64,000 nt of DNA, taken from contig LR746269.1 of the NCBI GenBank assembly GCA_902729315.2, positions 8,282,231 through 8,346,230 on the forward strand. Direction: 5' to 3'. Under the pieces are notes generated by a model. That model made no database searches and was not told where the DNA came from. It was given only the letters and a program-made list of their open reading frames with translations. The position numbers and the translations under genes are program-made. Positions 36,398 to 49,172 of this stretch are shown one piece after another (the first letter of the stretch is position 1; the number at the start of each line of letters is the position of its first letter). The DNA comes from Spirodela intermedia (taxonomy: Eukaryota; Streptophyta; Magnoliopsida; Alismatales; Araceae).

Positions 36398-38435
36398 AAC
36401 AAAGGAGCAATAACCTATGACAATGTCGACAATGTACCAGCTAAAGCCCATTTTATGATCAATTTATTTAATTATTATTATTTTTATTTACTTATTATGA
36501 TTTATGGATTCTTATACTCTCATAATCCTAGAGTAAGAGTAGAGAAGAATTTGAGAAGTTTACTTATTTCACTCTTTGAAGGAGAACAGAGGGTTAACCA
36601 ACTATGCTCCATGAAGGGGATCCTACAAGGGTCAGTATTCATTCATTGGCACCTCCCTCTACTACCATTACCTTTCTTACTTTTTCCACCATCTTTACCC
36701 ACCATCCATCCATCACCCATCAATACCCTTTGCCATCGGTCGCCACCACCATCACTATCTTCTACTACTATTCCTCCTGCCACTACCACCATCATTTGTG
36801 GCCTCCATCAATCACCATCATTGCTACCATCCATTTGACATTTTCCAACCTTTGCCATCCTTCATTAGTTTCCATCCAATATCATTGATGGCTCCCCACC
36901 ACCATCTATTCACATTGCCACTATTTGCCACCAACAATGCCACCATTCTCTCATCTACCAATCTGCCACACTTGTTGTCCACTCTATCCACTCTCTCAAG
37001 CTGCCTCGTCACCGTTAGAATTAGGGCTATAACTAACCCAATTTATGATATTGTGAGCCATTAGCTTGAACTGGTCTAGCTTAACCTAACACGACCACCG
37101 ACTCCTACATCATCCAAATCAGCTTGATTGCCTAGTCTCAAATAACATGTGATTATTTTTAATCATCTGGGATCATCAGCTCACACTAACCAAATCAACA
37201 TTGTCAAAAGTCACATGTCTAGTCAATGGTGAACTGAAGGATCAATTGTCGACTGATAATGCATAAATAATACATTATATATGGAATGTCACATCAAAGC
37301 TCATAATTTGAAGATCCTAATTCATCGATTTACTAATGAATTCTCATGCTTAGCACGCATTGACATTCAAACACATTTTACATATTTCATTCATTTTCAT
37401 TAGATTATATATTTGTAGATACCATATGTACATCATGTGAGAACACGATGTAATTCCTTGTCTTCTAACCATGTGAGCTTCATATGTTCAGCATTAGCTT
37501 ATAGCTTTTAAGGAGCAAAGACTTCACTTGGTCATGGGTGAAGAGTCATGAGTTTAAAGCTCATAATCACATAAAGAGAAGCAAGAGAAGTGGGCTCAAA
37601 TGAAGAGTTATGGGTGTAAGGCCCATATTCACTTAGAGGGCATCACCCAAAGAGGGGAAAAGGAGGATTCACCACCCATTAAGAGAGAGGAAGTATTGAT
37701 TCAATGGTCAAGATACATACTTATCAAGAGACACATGAGAAGGTGTGAAGGAGGATCCACTGTCCAAACAAGAAGGGAGAAGCTCAGCCATGGATTTAAG
37801 GGTTAATCACGCATTGTAAGAATTAGAGAGGAGGGGTGCCGTCATATACATACCATGTATCAATGATGAAAAACCTAGCTTATCTTAGTGGAACTTTAGG
37901 CAGTTGCTGTCCTAGTAGGGTTCAAGTGTCCCAAGCTCCATATCTTGTAATTAGAGGTGTGTTGTTTGTTCTTCATCAAGTGATTCGCCCTAAACAAGGT
38001 TTCCTCCTATGGCTAGTAGCTATTGCCCCTCCTAGTAGAAATAAGGAAGGAGATGTGGTGATAATCAAGTTGGTTTCGAAGAACTGATGAGTAAGATGTC
38101 CTTAACTAAGAAATCAATTTTGATTAGCATTAGAGTTGATCACGTGATCCCTTTGACTCGTGACTTTACCCATACTGTTAAACCCGTTTCATGCTTCACC
38201 TCTCTTTCTTCCCTTTTGCTTCTCATTTCTTCTTCTTCGTGACCTTCGCCATTCATATCAGTTTTAATCAACAAATAAAAGTAAACTCTACCCACCATTC
38301 TTTGAGGATTGACCCGAGCTTACGACGGTATTGAGCTAATTCGGAATATAATCTAAAAGAGTAAATACAGGAGTATAAATACTGTTGATAAACTGATTTT
38401 GGGGCTTCTCAATGACTCTCAAAAGGAATTATCAT
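36398..38435. other. Spacer with CCA/CAT-rich tract, unit 2
   Basis: Counterpart of 17,516-19,570, with the low-complexity tract at about 36,632-36,990. No gene is seen. Confidence 0.6.
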
Positions 38436-38642
38436 CAACTACTCAGTCAACAGTCAATGTTTGGTCAAACTATCCACAAAGTGGGGCCCAACTTCGTGTT
38501 ATGTTCCTCCACCAATTAGTTGTGGTCTCACAATAGGGTTATCCTTAAAACTCTCTTTTTCTTTTCATATTTGAGTTATTTGTTTATTTAGTATATAATC
38601 TTGCAACATTGCCATTGAGTGATCCTAGATAGGCCACTTTCA
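38436..38642 (+). repeat. Direct repeat, left copy (LTR-like), unit 2
   Basis: Counterpart of 19,571-19,778, paired with 43,582-43,782. Confidence 0.6.
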
Positions 38643-41047
38643 CTTATAGCAAATGTTGGTTAGAGTATATAATCTACTTGGTTTACATCTATCAATCTAC
38701 CAAAATGGAACATCCTAATCTCTATGATTCCTTAATCATGTCAATCATGTTTCCTTCCACTCTTATGAGACATTCAATCTTACCTAGTCAACCCTCTTAG
38801 ATTACATAGATTTAGGGTGAGAGTCAAGTACAAGATAATTTAGTTTTAAATCAACCTATCATGCATCAACTTTGGTCTCATTCATTTAGTTTTTCAAATC
38901 TAGAGCTTAGAGTTTTGGTTAGGGTGCTAGCTCCATTATTTTTTAAAAATCACCATCAAAATTTACTACTATTTCTGTTCTTTGCATCATCTAGTTACAC
39001 GTGCACTAGATCTGGTCATATGATTATTTTTGATGAGGTAATCAATAGAGCCACTTTGTGGATGAGAATATGTCCAATTGGGGAAGGGAAATATTAGAAT
39101 AATTGGATCAATTAGATGAGAGTATTATCGAGAAGGTACACATGAATACCACTAAACCCCAAGCCCAACCCTAAATCATAGTTAAAGAGCTCAAAATAAA
39201 ACCCTCAACAATATACTAAGAATAATAGGGAACCACTTGACCCATATGAACCATCAGAGACATCTTAGCAAAACGCTAGAGTGGAAGACCCTTATTTTGA
39301 GGGATTCCTAGACCCTACAATATGTATTGATTAGGAAGCTGACATGAATTGTCACTTTAGGTAGTACGAAATGTCTAAAGAGAGAAGAGTTTGATTTGCC
39401 CAAATGAAGCTTATAGCATGTTAAAATCTATTAGAGGAATGTAGAGACATTACTATGTAGAAGACAACAAAATCTGATAATGCTTTATTTTAGATAATAA
39501 TTGAGTTAAAATAAATATACTATTCACATGACTTAAAATAAAATGTGAATTATTTATGTTATAAATATTAATACTCATTTGAAGGTAATGTGATGAATTT
39601 ATATTTAATATATATTTTTAAGATTATCTGAAATAAATAATTTTTATTTTTAATTCATGTGCTAACAATATTATCCAAGGTTTGTAATCTTGAGAATTAT
39701 TTTACAATTGACATGAAATTAGACATGAAGTTAAAATTGGCAAATAGATTTATCTTACAATTTTAGGAAATTAATGAAGACATTTATTCATCCATTTTGT
39801 AGTAATTTAGAAATTATCAAAATATGATAACAAAATGTGGTAGTGATTCATGAGCATATATCTAAAAGGATGTGTCAAGGATTCGTGGGCCAAGTTAGCA
39901 TTTTTGACCATGTCAACAGTTATACCACATGATTCATGTACACATAATCTTCCATGGTCTGTTTTGGGTGGTGAAATAGATGGAGATATTTCCAGATTTC
40001 AAAATGGTTGCAATATTATTGCATGAAATTTGAAAGGAAGTTCTAGGGATAAAGGACGAACTTTCTAGATGATAAAAAGGAAAGATTAGAGTATTTTCCA
40101 AGCTTTTCAAACTGAATTATCTCCAAGTGATGAATGGATATGAGCAGAGCAATGTTGGGCACATGCAAGTTCAATTTCTATTTTAATTACATTTTATTTT
40201 CATTCCTTCTTAATCCATCATCTGGGTGATAGACACACAAAGAGATTTAGGCTTTAATTCACTTTGTACATGATTTCCCTGTACTATGTTTTTAGGTGAC
40301 AGATGAGTAGAGATATGGATGGTGAGTGCTAATTCGATTTCCATTTTGATTCGATTTATCTTTTTCTAGCTTAATCTTTCATTTGGGTGACAGGCAGATG
40401 ACGGGATTAAGCATTTTAATCAATATTTTTTCACTTTTAAGCTCTTCATTTTATTTTCTACCACAATGTTACTCTATTCCTAGGTGGCAGATAGGGATGA
40501 GTTCACTGATTTATTTCATTTTTAGTTCTTACTCTTGATTTTAAGGATTCTAATGAATTTTAACTTGTTTAAGATTTTGGAATAAGTTTATTTTCATAGG
40601 TTAGTCAAGTATTATATGAATTCAAATCAAAATCGTTTTCCCATTTTACTGCCAACATGGTCTCTTGTTGATAGTTTTATTTTCTCTCTCCAGTCTAATA
40701 TTTCTTGATTCTATGTGTTTTACGTGATATAAATTGTTTTTATTTTTTGATTTTCTCTGAAATATATTGCAGGTCTCGAGTGATATATCAATTTTGAATG
40801 TGGGAAAATATCAAAATATGAATATTTACAGCTCATGCAATTTATAAGGTTTAAAGCATGGAGAAGATTATTTTCTTTATTTTCTTCATTTTTTATTTCA
40901 ATAAACTGTTTAGAACAAAAGAAATTCAGATTGAGATTGACCATCATACCTATGGACAACCTCAGTTCACCAAAATTTTAATTTTAATTATTATTTTGAA
41001 TTCAATTTATAAAGATTAAAAATTTGTTCATGTTGTTTACAATGAGC
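38643..41047. other. AT-rich spacer with degenerate repeats, unit 2
   Basis: Counterpart of 19,779-22,194. No supported gene. Confidence 0.5.
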
Positions 41048-42260
41048 AAGGTGATATTAGAATCCAATCAAGATTATGGTGGAAATGAAGAACAAGTTAT
41101 AAATCTAAACACTTAGATTAGAGACAAAAAATAATGTTAAGGAATCATTCTATATTAGAAAATATTTCACAATATGATGAAGTTTTTATGAGGTTATGGA
41201 GGTGACCTGATCAAGACTTAGGAGTAGATTAAAGAGGACATTCTAAAGAAACTTTTTCTTTGCAAGGCTAGCATGCAAACATGCCTATTTGTTAGCTCAA
41301 GATGTAGAGAGGTATCACAAATCTCAACTTATTAAATAAACATCTATATCTCAGCCCATCACACAATGACCTAGGGAACACCATTGAATGATCAAACATT
41401 CAGAATGCTTCAAGTAGAATTACCCAAGTAGGTAGTCAAACATAAAGCTCTCAATTCTCCTTGGCCTACACACCTACTATGGTTCAGTCCCAAATTCCTA
41501 AAATTAAATTGTCTAAGAAATAAGAAGATAAAGGAAAGGAGATAGTAAATAATGAGCTACCTCAGAGTAGTACCTCTAGGGACAAGTCATATAAATCTAA
41601 AGGATATGCATATTGCGCTTAAAAATGCCCAACTCATACCCTTCACATAGGAGAATACAATATGAATTCAGTATTAGATGAAAATATAATTGATGCATTT
41701 GACCAATTAGAAGAAGATGAATACAATGTTGATTTTCACCTTGCTCAACAATTTCATAGAAGATGAACACCTTGTAGGATATGTCTCAAGAAAAGTGATC
41801 AATTAATTAACCACTTAGATGATATTCATTTAGGGGTTATGAGATGTATACTAACCTAGCCCAAAGGAGAGGAGGATACTTTTCAAACTTCTATCTATCA
41901 TACCTTTGTCATGATTGGGGAGAGGCTGGTAAAATCCTAGTAGATAGTGGGAGTTATATCAATGTAATTTTCACTATTATTTGCAACACTTAGGGGTTAT
42001 TCAAGTTGATCATTCAAACCCTTACAAGATATCTTAGTTAGATTTTTCTTCCATTTTAATTCAAAAAGGAGTCATGTGTTTGTCAAGATTAATTCATTTG
42101 AAGATCAAATTAAGTGTGGTCTTACAAATCGATGTAGGTAGTCTCATACTAGGGAGGCCATGGCACTATATGATAAAGATGTCACACAAGATGTGAGACT
42201 TAACATTTGTTTCTCTCTAAACAATGTTAAGAAGATCATTTGACACTCTTATCAATCTCC
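41048..42260 (+). mobile_element. Degraded Ty3/gypsy gag-protease remnant, unit 2
   Basis: Counterpart of 22,195-23,420. The protease VDSGS is at 41,940-41,954 and LILGRPW at about 42,140-42,165. Non-functional. Confidence 0.72.
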
Positions 42261-42509
42261 ACTAATTGATTCAAAGGAACCAACTCATACTAAGGACTTG
42301 CACTTAATTAATATACATAGATTGCAATAAGATATCAAATCATGATCTTCATTTTGGGTAGTCTTAGTAAAGCATTTGAGGATAATCTACCTATAAATGT
42401 TTCCACCTTAATCACTTTAAAGGTTGCTATTAGAAAAGAGTTTTTGGTCAACTATTTCTTATACATGATATTTAATATGTTATTGATTTCTTTCCCTTTA
42501 CCTAATTGT

Positions 42510-43350
42510 TGTATGATAAATCATGTAAATTTAAAATTTATAAATTAAAAAGTACTAATTTTGGAAATTTTATAAATATTTTAAAAGAACTAAATTAATT
42601 ATAATTTCAATAAAAGGTTCTAAAAATAGTGGATTTCTAAGTAGATCACAAAGATGTAAGATAATATTAGATAATATTTTAGAATTTTCTTAAAATAATA
42701 TTTTTTATAATATTTAGACTAAAGAAAGAATATAAAATATATTTAAAATTTTACAAAAAAGATAAATAAGAGTGAGGACATCAGGATGGCATTAACGACA
42801 CGATGAATGTAAATTAGGTAGAAATACTATTCTACCTGGTGACTCTTACGTAAGTGATTATAAACAACTTAATTGATCAAATTAAGTTATATAAAAGTAA
42901 GAAGAATCATAATTTAATGAAGAAGAGTTTTGAAACTTGAAATCACATAAACTATTAGTAAATTAAGTAAAATTAAGTTTAAAGTAGAAAAATTAAGTTC
43001 TAGTCTCGTGACAATAATCGTAAAAATTCTATGTTAGGAGGATTATCGAATGATGTCCACAATCTCAAAAGCTCTTCTTGGATAAAGATGATGTGGGTAA
43101 TCTCTAGATTTTCTTGTGAAGTCTAAAATTAATGAAGCAAGTGGTGAATCATCTTCAATTGTCACCCGATGAAATAAAAATAGCAACTTTGCAATCTCCA
43201 ACAACTATATCCGATGGAGATAAGTTGGATAGAGGTATGGTGTATCTTAGAGAATTTCATCCTCAAGTTCACATAACAAAAGAGGCTCTTCATTGCAATT
43301 GGTACGCTCGTAGGAGGTGGCGACTCATCCTCCCAATAGATTGTCATCTT
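42510..43350 (-). mobile_element. Inverted CpG-depleted LTR remnant, unit 2
   Basis: Counterpart of 23,671-24,527 and likewise similar to the reverse complement of the unit 3 LTR. The 73-codon open frame at 43,132-43,353 lies wholly in this remnant and is not a gene: it corresponds to the non-coding stretch at 55,315-55,550. Confidence 0.82.
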
Positions 43351-43581
43351 TGAACCAACTCAACTACCAAGTTTGAGCAAGCCGCTAGTATAATTTGAAT
43401 CATCTCTAGTTGTCATCTCATACTAACCCGTCATGCTAGTCTGAACAATTTTGAACCATCTAGTCAATACTAGTATCTTGCTCATTTGAATGCATACAGC
43501 CTAGCCCAATTAGTGTGGTCAATGGTCAACTATATGGTCAATATTTATCTCTAGTCAATAATCAACTATCTAGTTGACTAT

Positions 43582-43782
43582 CAACTACTCAATCAATAAT
43601 TAACATTTCATCAACTATCTACAAAGTGGGTCCAACTTCATCATATGTTCCTTCACATGTTAGTCATCTCTTCTAGTGAAAGGGTTATCTATAAACTCTC
43701 TTTCTTTTCAAATTTGAGTTATTTAATTTTTAGTATATTATCTTGCAACACTATTGTGTGATCTTATATAAGCCACTTTCAT
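43582..43782 (+). repeat. Direct repeat, right copy (LTR-like), ends at the unit 2/3 junction
   Basis: Counterpart of 24,755-24,955. It ends four bases before unit 3 begins at 43,786. Confidence 0.6.
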
Positions 43783-43934
43783 AACTAGTGGGCTCAAACG
43801 GGTTGGTGATGATTGGGCTCTTAATGGGCTATCGAGTAAGCTCCGCCTCCCCTCTCAGACGTCCACCGCATTGTACAGCCATTTGAAAGCCATCACTCCC
43901 CTTCGTGACGTGCATCATTCGGGTAACGCCCATT

Positions 43935-43952
43935 AATCGGCACGTGCCGATT
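43935..43952. promoter_or_regulatory. 18-bp palindromic G-box, unit 3
   Basis: Exact copy of the palindrome at 6096-6113, upstream of A3. Confidence 0.55.
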
Positions 43953-44635
43953 TCCTACACTGTGATTGTCAATTATAAGCCGGTCAGCACCATCGCCTAG
44001 CGGAAGAGGAAGTTGACGACTGCCAACTGTTTCCTTGGCCAAGGAGACGTGACTTTGAGGGAACACGTAGGAGAAGCATGGGAGAGAGACATTGAGGGGG
44101 AGAGAGAGAAAATACTTGCTGGGTGGTCTTAGGAAGCAGGCAAGGGGCGACCAAATTGGTATTAGGGAGTTCGTCCATGGAAATCAATAGCGGAATCTGA
44201 GAGAAATTCTGCTCAACGTCAATTTATGTGCATTTTAGCTCCTTTAATTTCTTAAAAACCGATATTCTGTCCCATAGAGGAAACTCCATCGGCTACTTTG
44301 TTTCCTAGAATGGAATTGACTAATTGGAAGAAGAACGAATGCCCGGCGAAAGGGTTGACTCCTGTCTTAAGCTACCTCGGACTGCGACTTCTGTAGGAGG
44401 GCTGATTTAGAAGGTGGATCACCATGATTAACGAGGCGAAGATTCGTGTTGAAGAGCCTCCGATTTGCTGCCAAGCAAAGGCTCTCTCTCTCTCTCTCTC
44501 TCTCTCTCAGTCCCACCCCGCATCCTCCCATTTATAAATAGGAGATGGAGGACATGGTCGCCCTAGGCAGGCACGCAGCTTCTATTACGCTGTCATTTCT
44601 CCATCAATAAGGCGTCCCAGCGATTCCTCTTCTCC

Positions 44636-45877
44636 ATGGCCTCTCTGGGAGTTTTGTAGCTCTGCTCTCCGGCGTATTACTGGCTAGCCCAGCACGTAAT
44701 CTCTCTCTCCTATCCCCTCCCTCCCTCCCTCTCCCTCCCTCTCTCTCATTGCACTTCATCTATCTCCGCTCTGGATGTCTGTCTTTTTGTTCTTTTTGGC
44801 GAAAATCATCTTCAAACTAGGTGCACGTTAATTACTGCGACTGCATGAATGATTAGAAGATGTCGTCGCTGTCGACACCTTCATATCAGTGAGGCTTCAC
44901 GTACGCTGTTGTTTCCGCAGGTTGTCAAGTGGGCGTCAGCTACGGGATGCTGGGCGACAATCTCCCCTCCGGCAGAGGTGGTGGCGCTCTTCCAGCAGCA
45001 CAACATCACCCGCATGCGCATCTACTTCCCCACCACGGAAATCCTCGAGGCCCTGCGCGGGTCCAACATCGAGCTCACTCTCGACGTCCCGCGGGAGGAC
45101 CTCCGGCTGCTGGCCTCCGACGCCGCCACCGCCGGCGACTGGATCGGCCGCAATGTCCGTGCCCACTGGCCTAACGTCCTCTTCCGCCGACTGGTGGTGG
45201 GGAACGAGCTCATCCCCAGCGTCGCCGAGGCCCAGTTCATCCTCCCCGCCATGAAGAACCTACACAACGCGCTCTCTTCTGCCGGCCTCGAGAATCACAT
45301 CAAGGTCTCCACGGCGGTGGACACCGGGGTTCTCGGACAGTCTTATCCCCCTTCGGCCGGCAAGTTCACCGCCGCTGCGGGGGACCTCCTCGGCCCCATC
45401 GTTGAGTTCCTGTCCAGCACCGGCGCGCCGCTGCTGGCCAACGTGTACACCTACTTCGCTTACGTGGGCAACCCCGCGGATGTCTCCCTCGACTACGCCC
45501 TCTTCACCGCCGGCGGCGCCGTCGTCTCCGACGAGAGGAACTCGTACCAGAACCTGTTCCACGCTGTTCTGGATTCCGTATACGCGGCGCTGGAGAAGAT
45601 CGGCGCGGGCGGCTTAGAGGTCGTGGTCTCGGAGAGTGGGTGGCCGTCGGCTGGCAGCGCCGCCGCTACCGTCGGCAACGCCCGGACCTACAACCAGAAC
45701 CTCATCCGCCACACGCGGGAGGGGACGCCAAGGAAGCCGGGGAGGCCCATTGAGACGTACATATTCGCCATGTTCAACGAGAACAAGAAAGCGCCGGGCA
45801 CGGAGGAGAACTTTGGGCTGTTTTACCCCAACAAGCAGCCGGTTTATCCGATCAACTTTCAGACGCAATCAATTTAG
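44636..45877 (+). pseudogene. GH17 beta-1,3-glucanase A3, two small breaks near the 5' end
   Basis: Counterpart of A1, with exon 1 at 44636-44695 and exon 2 at 44921-45877. Exon 1 lacks one T of a five-T run (near 44,655), which shifts the signal peptide. Exon 2 lacks two C of a six-C run (near 44,966), about 14 codons into the mature chain. From there to the stop the frame is open and carries both catalytic Glu regions. All sites differing between A1 and A2, including the three amino-acid ones, match A2. Both breaks lie at the end of the deletion-rich tract, after which such losses stop, so the gene may be intact in the plant. As assembled it cannot make a secreted enzyme. Confidence 0.88.
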
Positions 45878-46521
45878 AAAGCGTTCTGGATGGATTTCTT
45901 TAGTACCCCCGAATATGATACATACATCAGATGATCGATCTTTCTTCAGTGGATTTGGTCGCAACACCAAGAAAAAATAGGGCAGGCAATATAAAATCGA
46001 TACATCCTAATAAATGCCAGTGAATTTTGAGTTGGACGGGCCCCCGCGAGCAACATCACCTATTTTCTTCCCATCCAGCTACAATCGCTCGCCAACGACT
46101 GCGTAATAAAATTGCAATAAAATCTTGCTGCCGTAGAATATGTCCCTTGGGGTTCTTTCTCATGGCCTAGTTTTCTGAACTTTCCTATATGGCTTTGGTC
46201 GGGATTAGGGTTTTTCTTTTGTACCACAGCCTAAGCTCGGCGCTGTTCCATTGACTCCAGCTGACCACGGCCGCAACATTCATATCGGTCTGTCTGTCCG
46301 TAAAAATGCTATATCCTTCTCGCCATAAACGTCTTTTACGTTCATTCATTCGATGAAGAACTACTACAGACGGTTCTTCCTCGTTTGACTCCCAAGATAT
46401 ATATCAAAACGTATTCATTTAAGGCTTATTCATCCCAGTAGGACCTCTTCAGGAAGGGAATTCAAGCTTTCTTATTCAGGCATGCGTGAATTAGTACGCT
46501 TTACTGGATGGATGATCGACA

Positions 46522-47873
46522 CTAGAAGCTGATTGGGTAGACGGGCTGCTTATTGGGGTAGAACAGCCCGAAGTTCTGCTCCGTGCCCTGAGGCTTTTTG
46601 TTCTCGTTGAACATCGCGAATATGTAAGCCTCGATGGGCCTCCCCGGCCTCCTCGGCGTCCCTTGCGGCGCGTGGCGGATGAAGTTCTGATTGTAGGTCC
46701 GGGCGTTGTGGATGGTAGCGGTGTCGCCGCCCGCCGACGGCCAGCCGCTCTCCGAAACGACGACTTTCAAGCCGCCCGCGCCGATCTCCTCGAGGGCAGC
46801 GTGGACGGAGTCGAGAATGGCGTCGAACAGGTTCTTGTAGGCAAAGCGCCCGTCGGTGACGACGGTGCCCGAGGAGGTGAAGAGGGCGTAGTCGAGCGAG
46901 ATGTCCCTCTTGTTGCCGATGTAAGAGAAGTACGGGTAGACGTTGGCCAGTAGCGGCGCCCCGGTGCGCGTTAGGAACCCCACGATGGGCGTCAGGAAAC
47001 GCTTAGAGCTGGCGGTGAACTTGCCGGCCGAAGGGGGATAAGATTGTCCGAGAATTCCCATGTCGACGACCGTCGAAACCTTGATCTGATTCGCGAGGCC
47101 GGCAGAAGAGAGCGCGTTGTAGATGTTCTGCATGGCGGGGAGGACGTACTGGGCCTCCGTCTTTCCGGGGATGAGCTCATTTCCGACGCCAATGTAGCGT
47201 AGCCTGACGTCCGGCCAGTAAGCCAAGACATTACGCTGGACCCAGTCAGAGGCCGTGGCAGCCGAGGAGGCAATACCCTGCAAGTGTTCTCTTGGGACGT
47301 CCATGATGAGGTCGATGTTGGAGCCCCGCAGGGCCTGAAGGACGTCCTTGGTAGGGAAGAAGATCCTCATGCGGCCAATATTGTTCTGCTTGTAGAGCGC
47401 CACCACCTCAGCGGGTGGTGGCAGGTTGTCGCCCAGCATGCCATAGCAAACGCCGACTTTAGCTCCTGCGGGAAAAAAGATGTAGACGAGAAAATATGAG
47501 CTGTTGTTCCGTCAAAATCTATAGATTTGATACCAGACGTCTCCTAATAAGGAAAGGCCTCATTTCGTGATCTCTTAGGCAACGTCGATGAGTGATTAGC
47601 TGAATATTTAGAACGTCTGATGTAAACAATGCGGGCCATGATCAGAACTGGGATCATGTGAACAGATGCCGAGCAAGGGGAGGCGAGAGGCATGTAAACA
47701 GATATTTATGAAATGGTGGGGGGGGAGAGGGAGGGAGGGAGGGGATGAGACGGAGGAGAGGAGAGTTAGACTAGAAAGGAGGAGAGAATACTTGCTGGGC
47801 CTGCCATTAGAAAGGCAGAAAGGATTGCCACGGCGATGGTCATCATCCATGTTCGTGGGGGACAGGAGGCCAT
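46522..47873 (-). CDS. Glucan endo-1,3-beta-glucosidase B3 (GH17), intact
   Basis: Exon 1 is 47792-47873 and exon 2 is 46522-47465; the predicted 341-residue protein is identical to B1, with the same signal peptide, intron and catalytic Glu positions (124 and 266). No length difference from B1 occurs anywhere in the gene, intron or promoter. The TATA box is at 47965-47972 on minus. Its role is that of B1: secreted hydrolysis of beta-1,3-glucan. It is tail-to-tail with A3. Confidence 0.95.
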
Positions 47874-48557
47874 AGAGTCGAACTGTCCTGGCCCCAGGGA
47901 AACCTTTGCAGTTAAGAGTCTGAAAGGGCCAGGATCTGCATTACGCCATTTCGACTTCCCTCCGTATTTATAGAGTGGGGAAGAGAAACCCATTCTTTGC
48001 CGGTCAAGTTAGCGTTCTAGGTGCAAGCCTTCGCGACTATGCACTTCATGAAGTCAACGATTCTCTGTCCCGGTCTTCACGGCTGCGTGGAGCGGCCGGT
48101 CTATTTTCCCTTCCACTGGTCGTCGCGGCACATCCGGTCTTCACGACTCGCTGTTTTGAAATCGATCTACCTGTAATGGAGTGTGACGTCTATTCTCACC
48201 ATTAAAAGTTTCAAGGAATAAACAAGTGAGGGAGAGAGCGTGAGACCCACAAAAGTTCGGCAGGAGAGATTGGAAATCGACCCGACGTCACTATAGTCTT
48301 CTAGTTACATGGCCTACCCAACCAGACTATCTTTTGTCTTTCTCTGTGTGTGTGTCTCCCTCTCCCCCTCTCCCCAACATCGCACCCGCCCTCCCTCTTT
48401 CTATCGTCATACATCGCTCTTTACGTTTTGTCTCTCAATGGCGAATGGCGTGGAATGATCATTCCTGACCTTCCAATGCTCATGGAAACCTGTGTTCCTC
48501 GTTCACGGTGGTCGGTCTCCGGCGGTGCTTATACATGTTACGGTCTCCGCAGGCTAG

Positions 48558-48783
48558 TTATACTGTGGCAAATCTTCTGCGACGCTTCTTAAGTCTCCCA
48601 CTATTCCTCAGACTTGTACCGCTGAGCACCTCCGCATCTGGATCTACTTCAGCCATGTGTTCACGGCTGCCGTGTATGGTTGTGGTCAACAGGTTCAAAC
48701 AGCGCCTCCTACCAGTCTTGCCAGCAGAATAGACAAATCTAACATGAAGTTCTATGTTGACGATTCTTCGCCGTTTGGACCTT
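48558..48783 (+). pseudogene. Probable thaumatin-like (PR-5) relic, unit 3
   Basis: Copy of 10,735-10,960 at the constant unit 1/3 offset, with the same breaks. Tentative identity. Confidence 0.4.
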
Positions 48784-48938
48784 TTGGATCAGCTCCTCTC
48801 TCTCTCTCTCTCGAACAGTCCTGCCTCATGCTTTTCATGTTATGGATGCGTGTATATATATATGATATATAGCTGAGCATTAGAGAGTTTGACAGTCGAA
48901 ACGTTCTTGATGAAAGAGACACGAGATAGTAGCAGAAT

Positions 48939-49097
48939 AGAGTCGTTTCTACGATGAAATATCACAATATTGATAAGAGAAGGGGAAACGAGTTTGCCAA
49001 TGAGGTGTTAATACTTTCTGAGCTCACCCATAGGAATCTTGTCCGCCTATTGGGCAATTTTGAAGTCGAGATACCCATGCTAGTAGACGACATCTTT
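48939..49097 (+). pseudogene. Wall-associated-kinase-like fragment, unit 3
   Basis: Copy of 11,116-11,274, identical in its short open frame. Confidence 0.63.
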
Positions 49098-49172
49098 TCT
49101 TGCATTAATCTTTTCCATTATTTCTGCACATCTCAGTTCAAATTCGCAGTATCCATTGTAAGACTGATTTAG

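Larger units (their letters stand above)
24959..43785 (+). repeat. Tandem unit 2 (18,827 bp), deletion-rich
   Basis: Second copy, head-to-tail with unit 1 and nearly identical in base substitutions, but 187 bp shorter. The shortening is made of many 1-5 base losses, mostly in homopolymers and short tandem repeats, that begin abruptly near 26,435. The first 1.5 kb has no such losses. This pattern suggests residual sequencing error rather than evolution. Confidence 0.95.
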
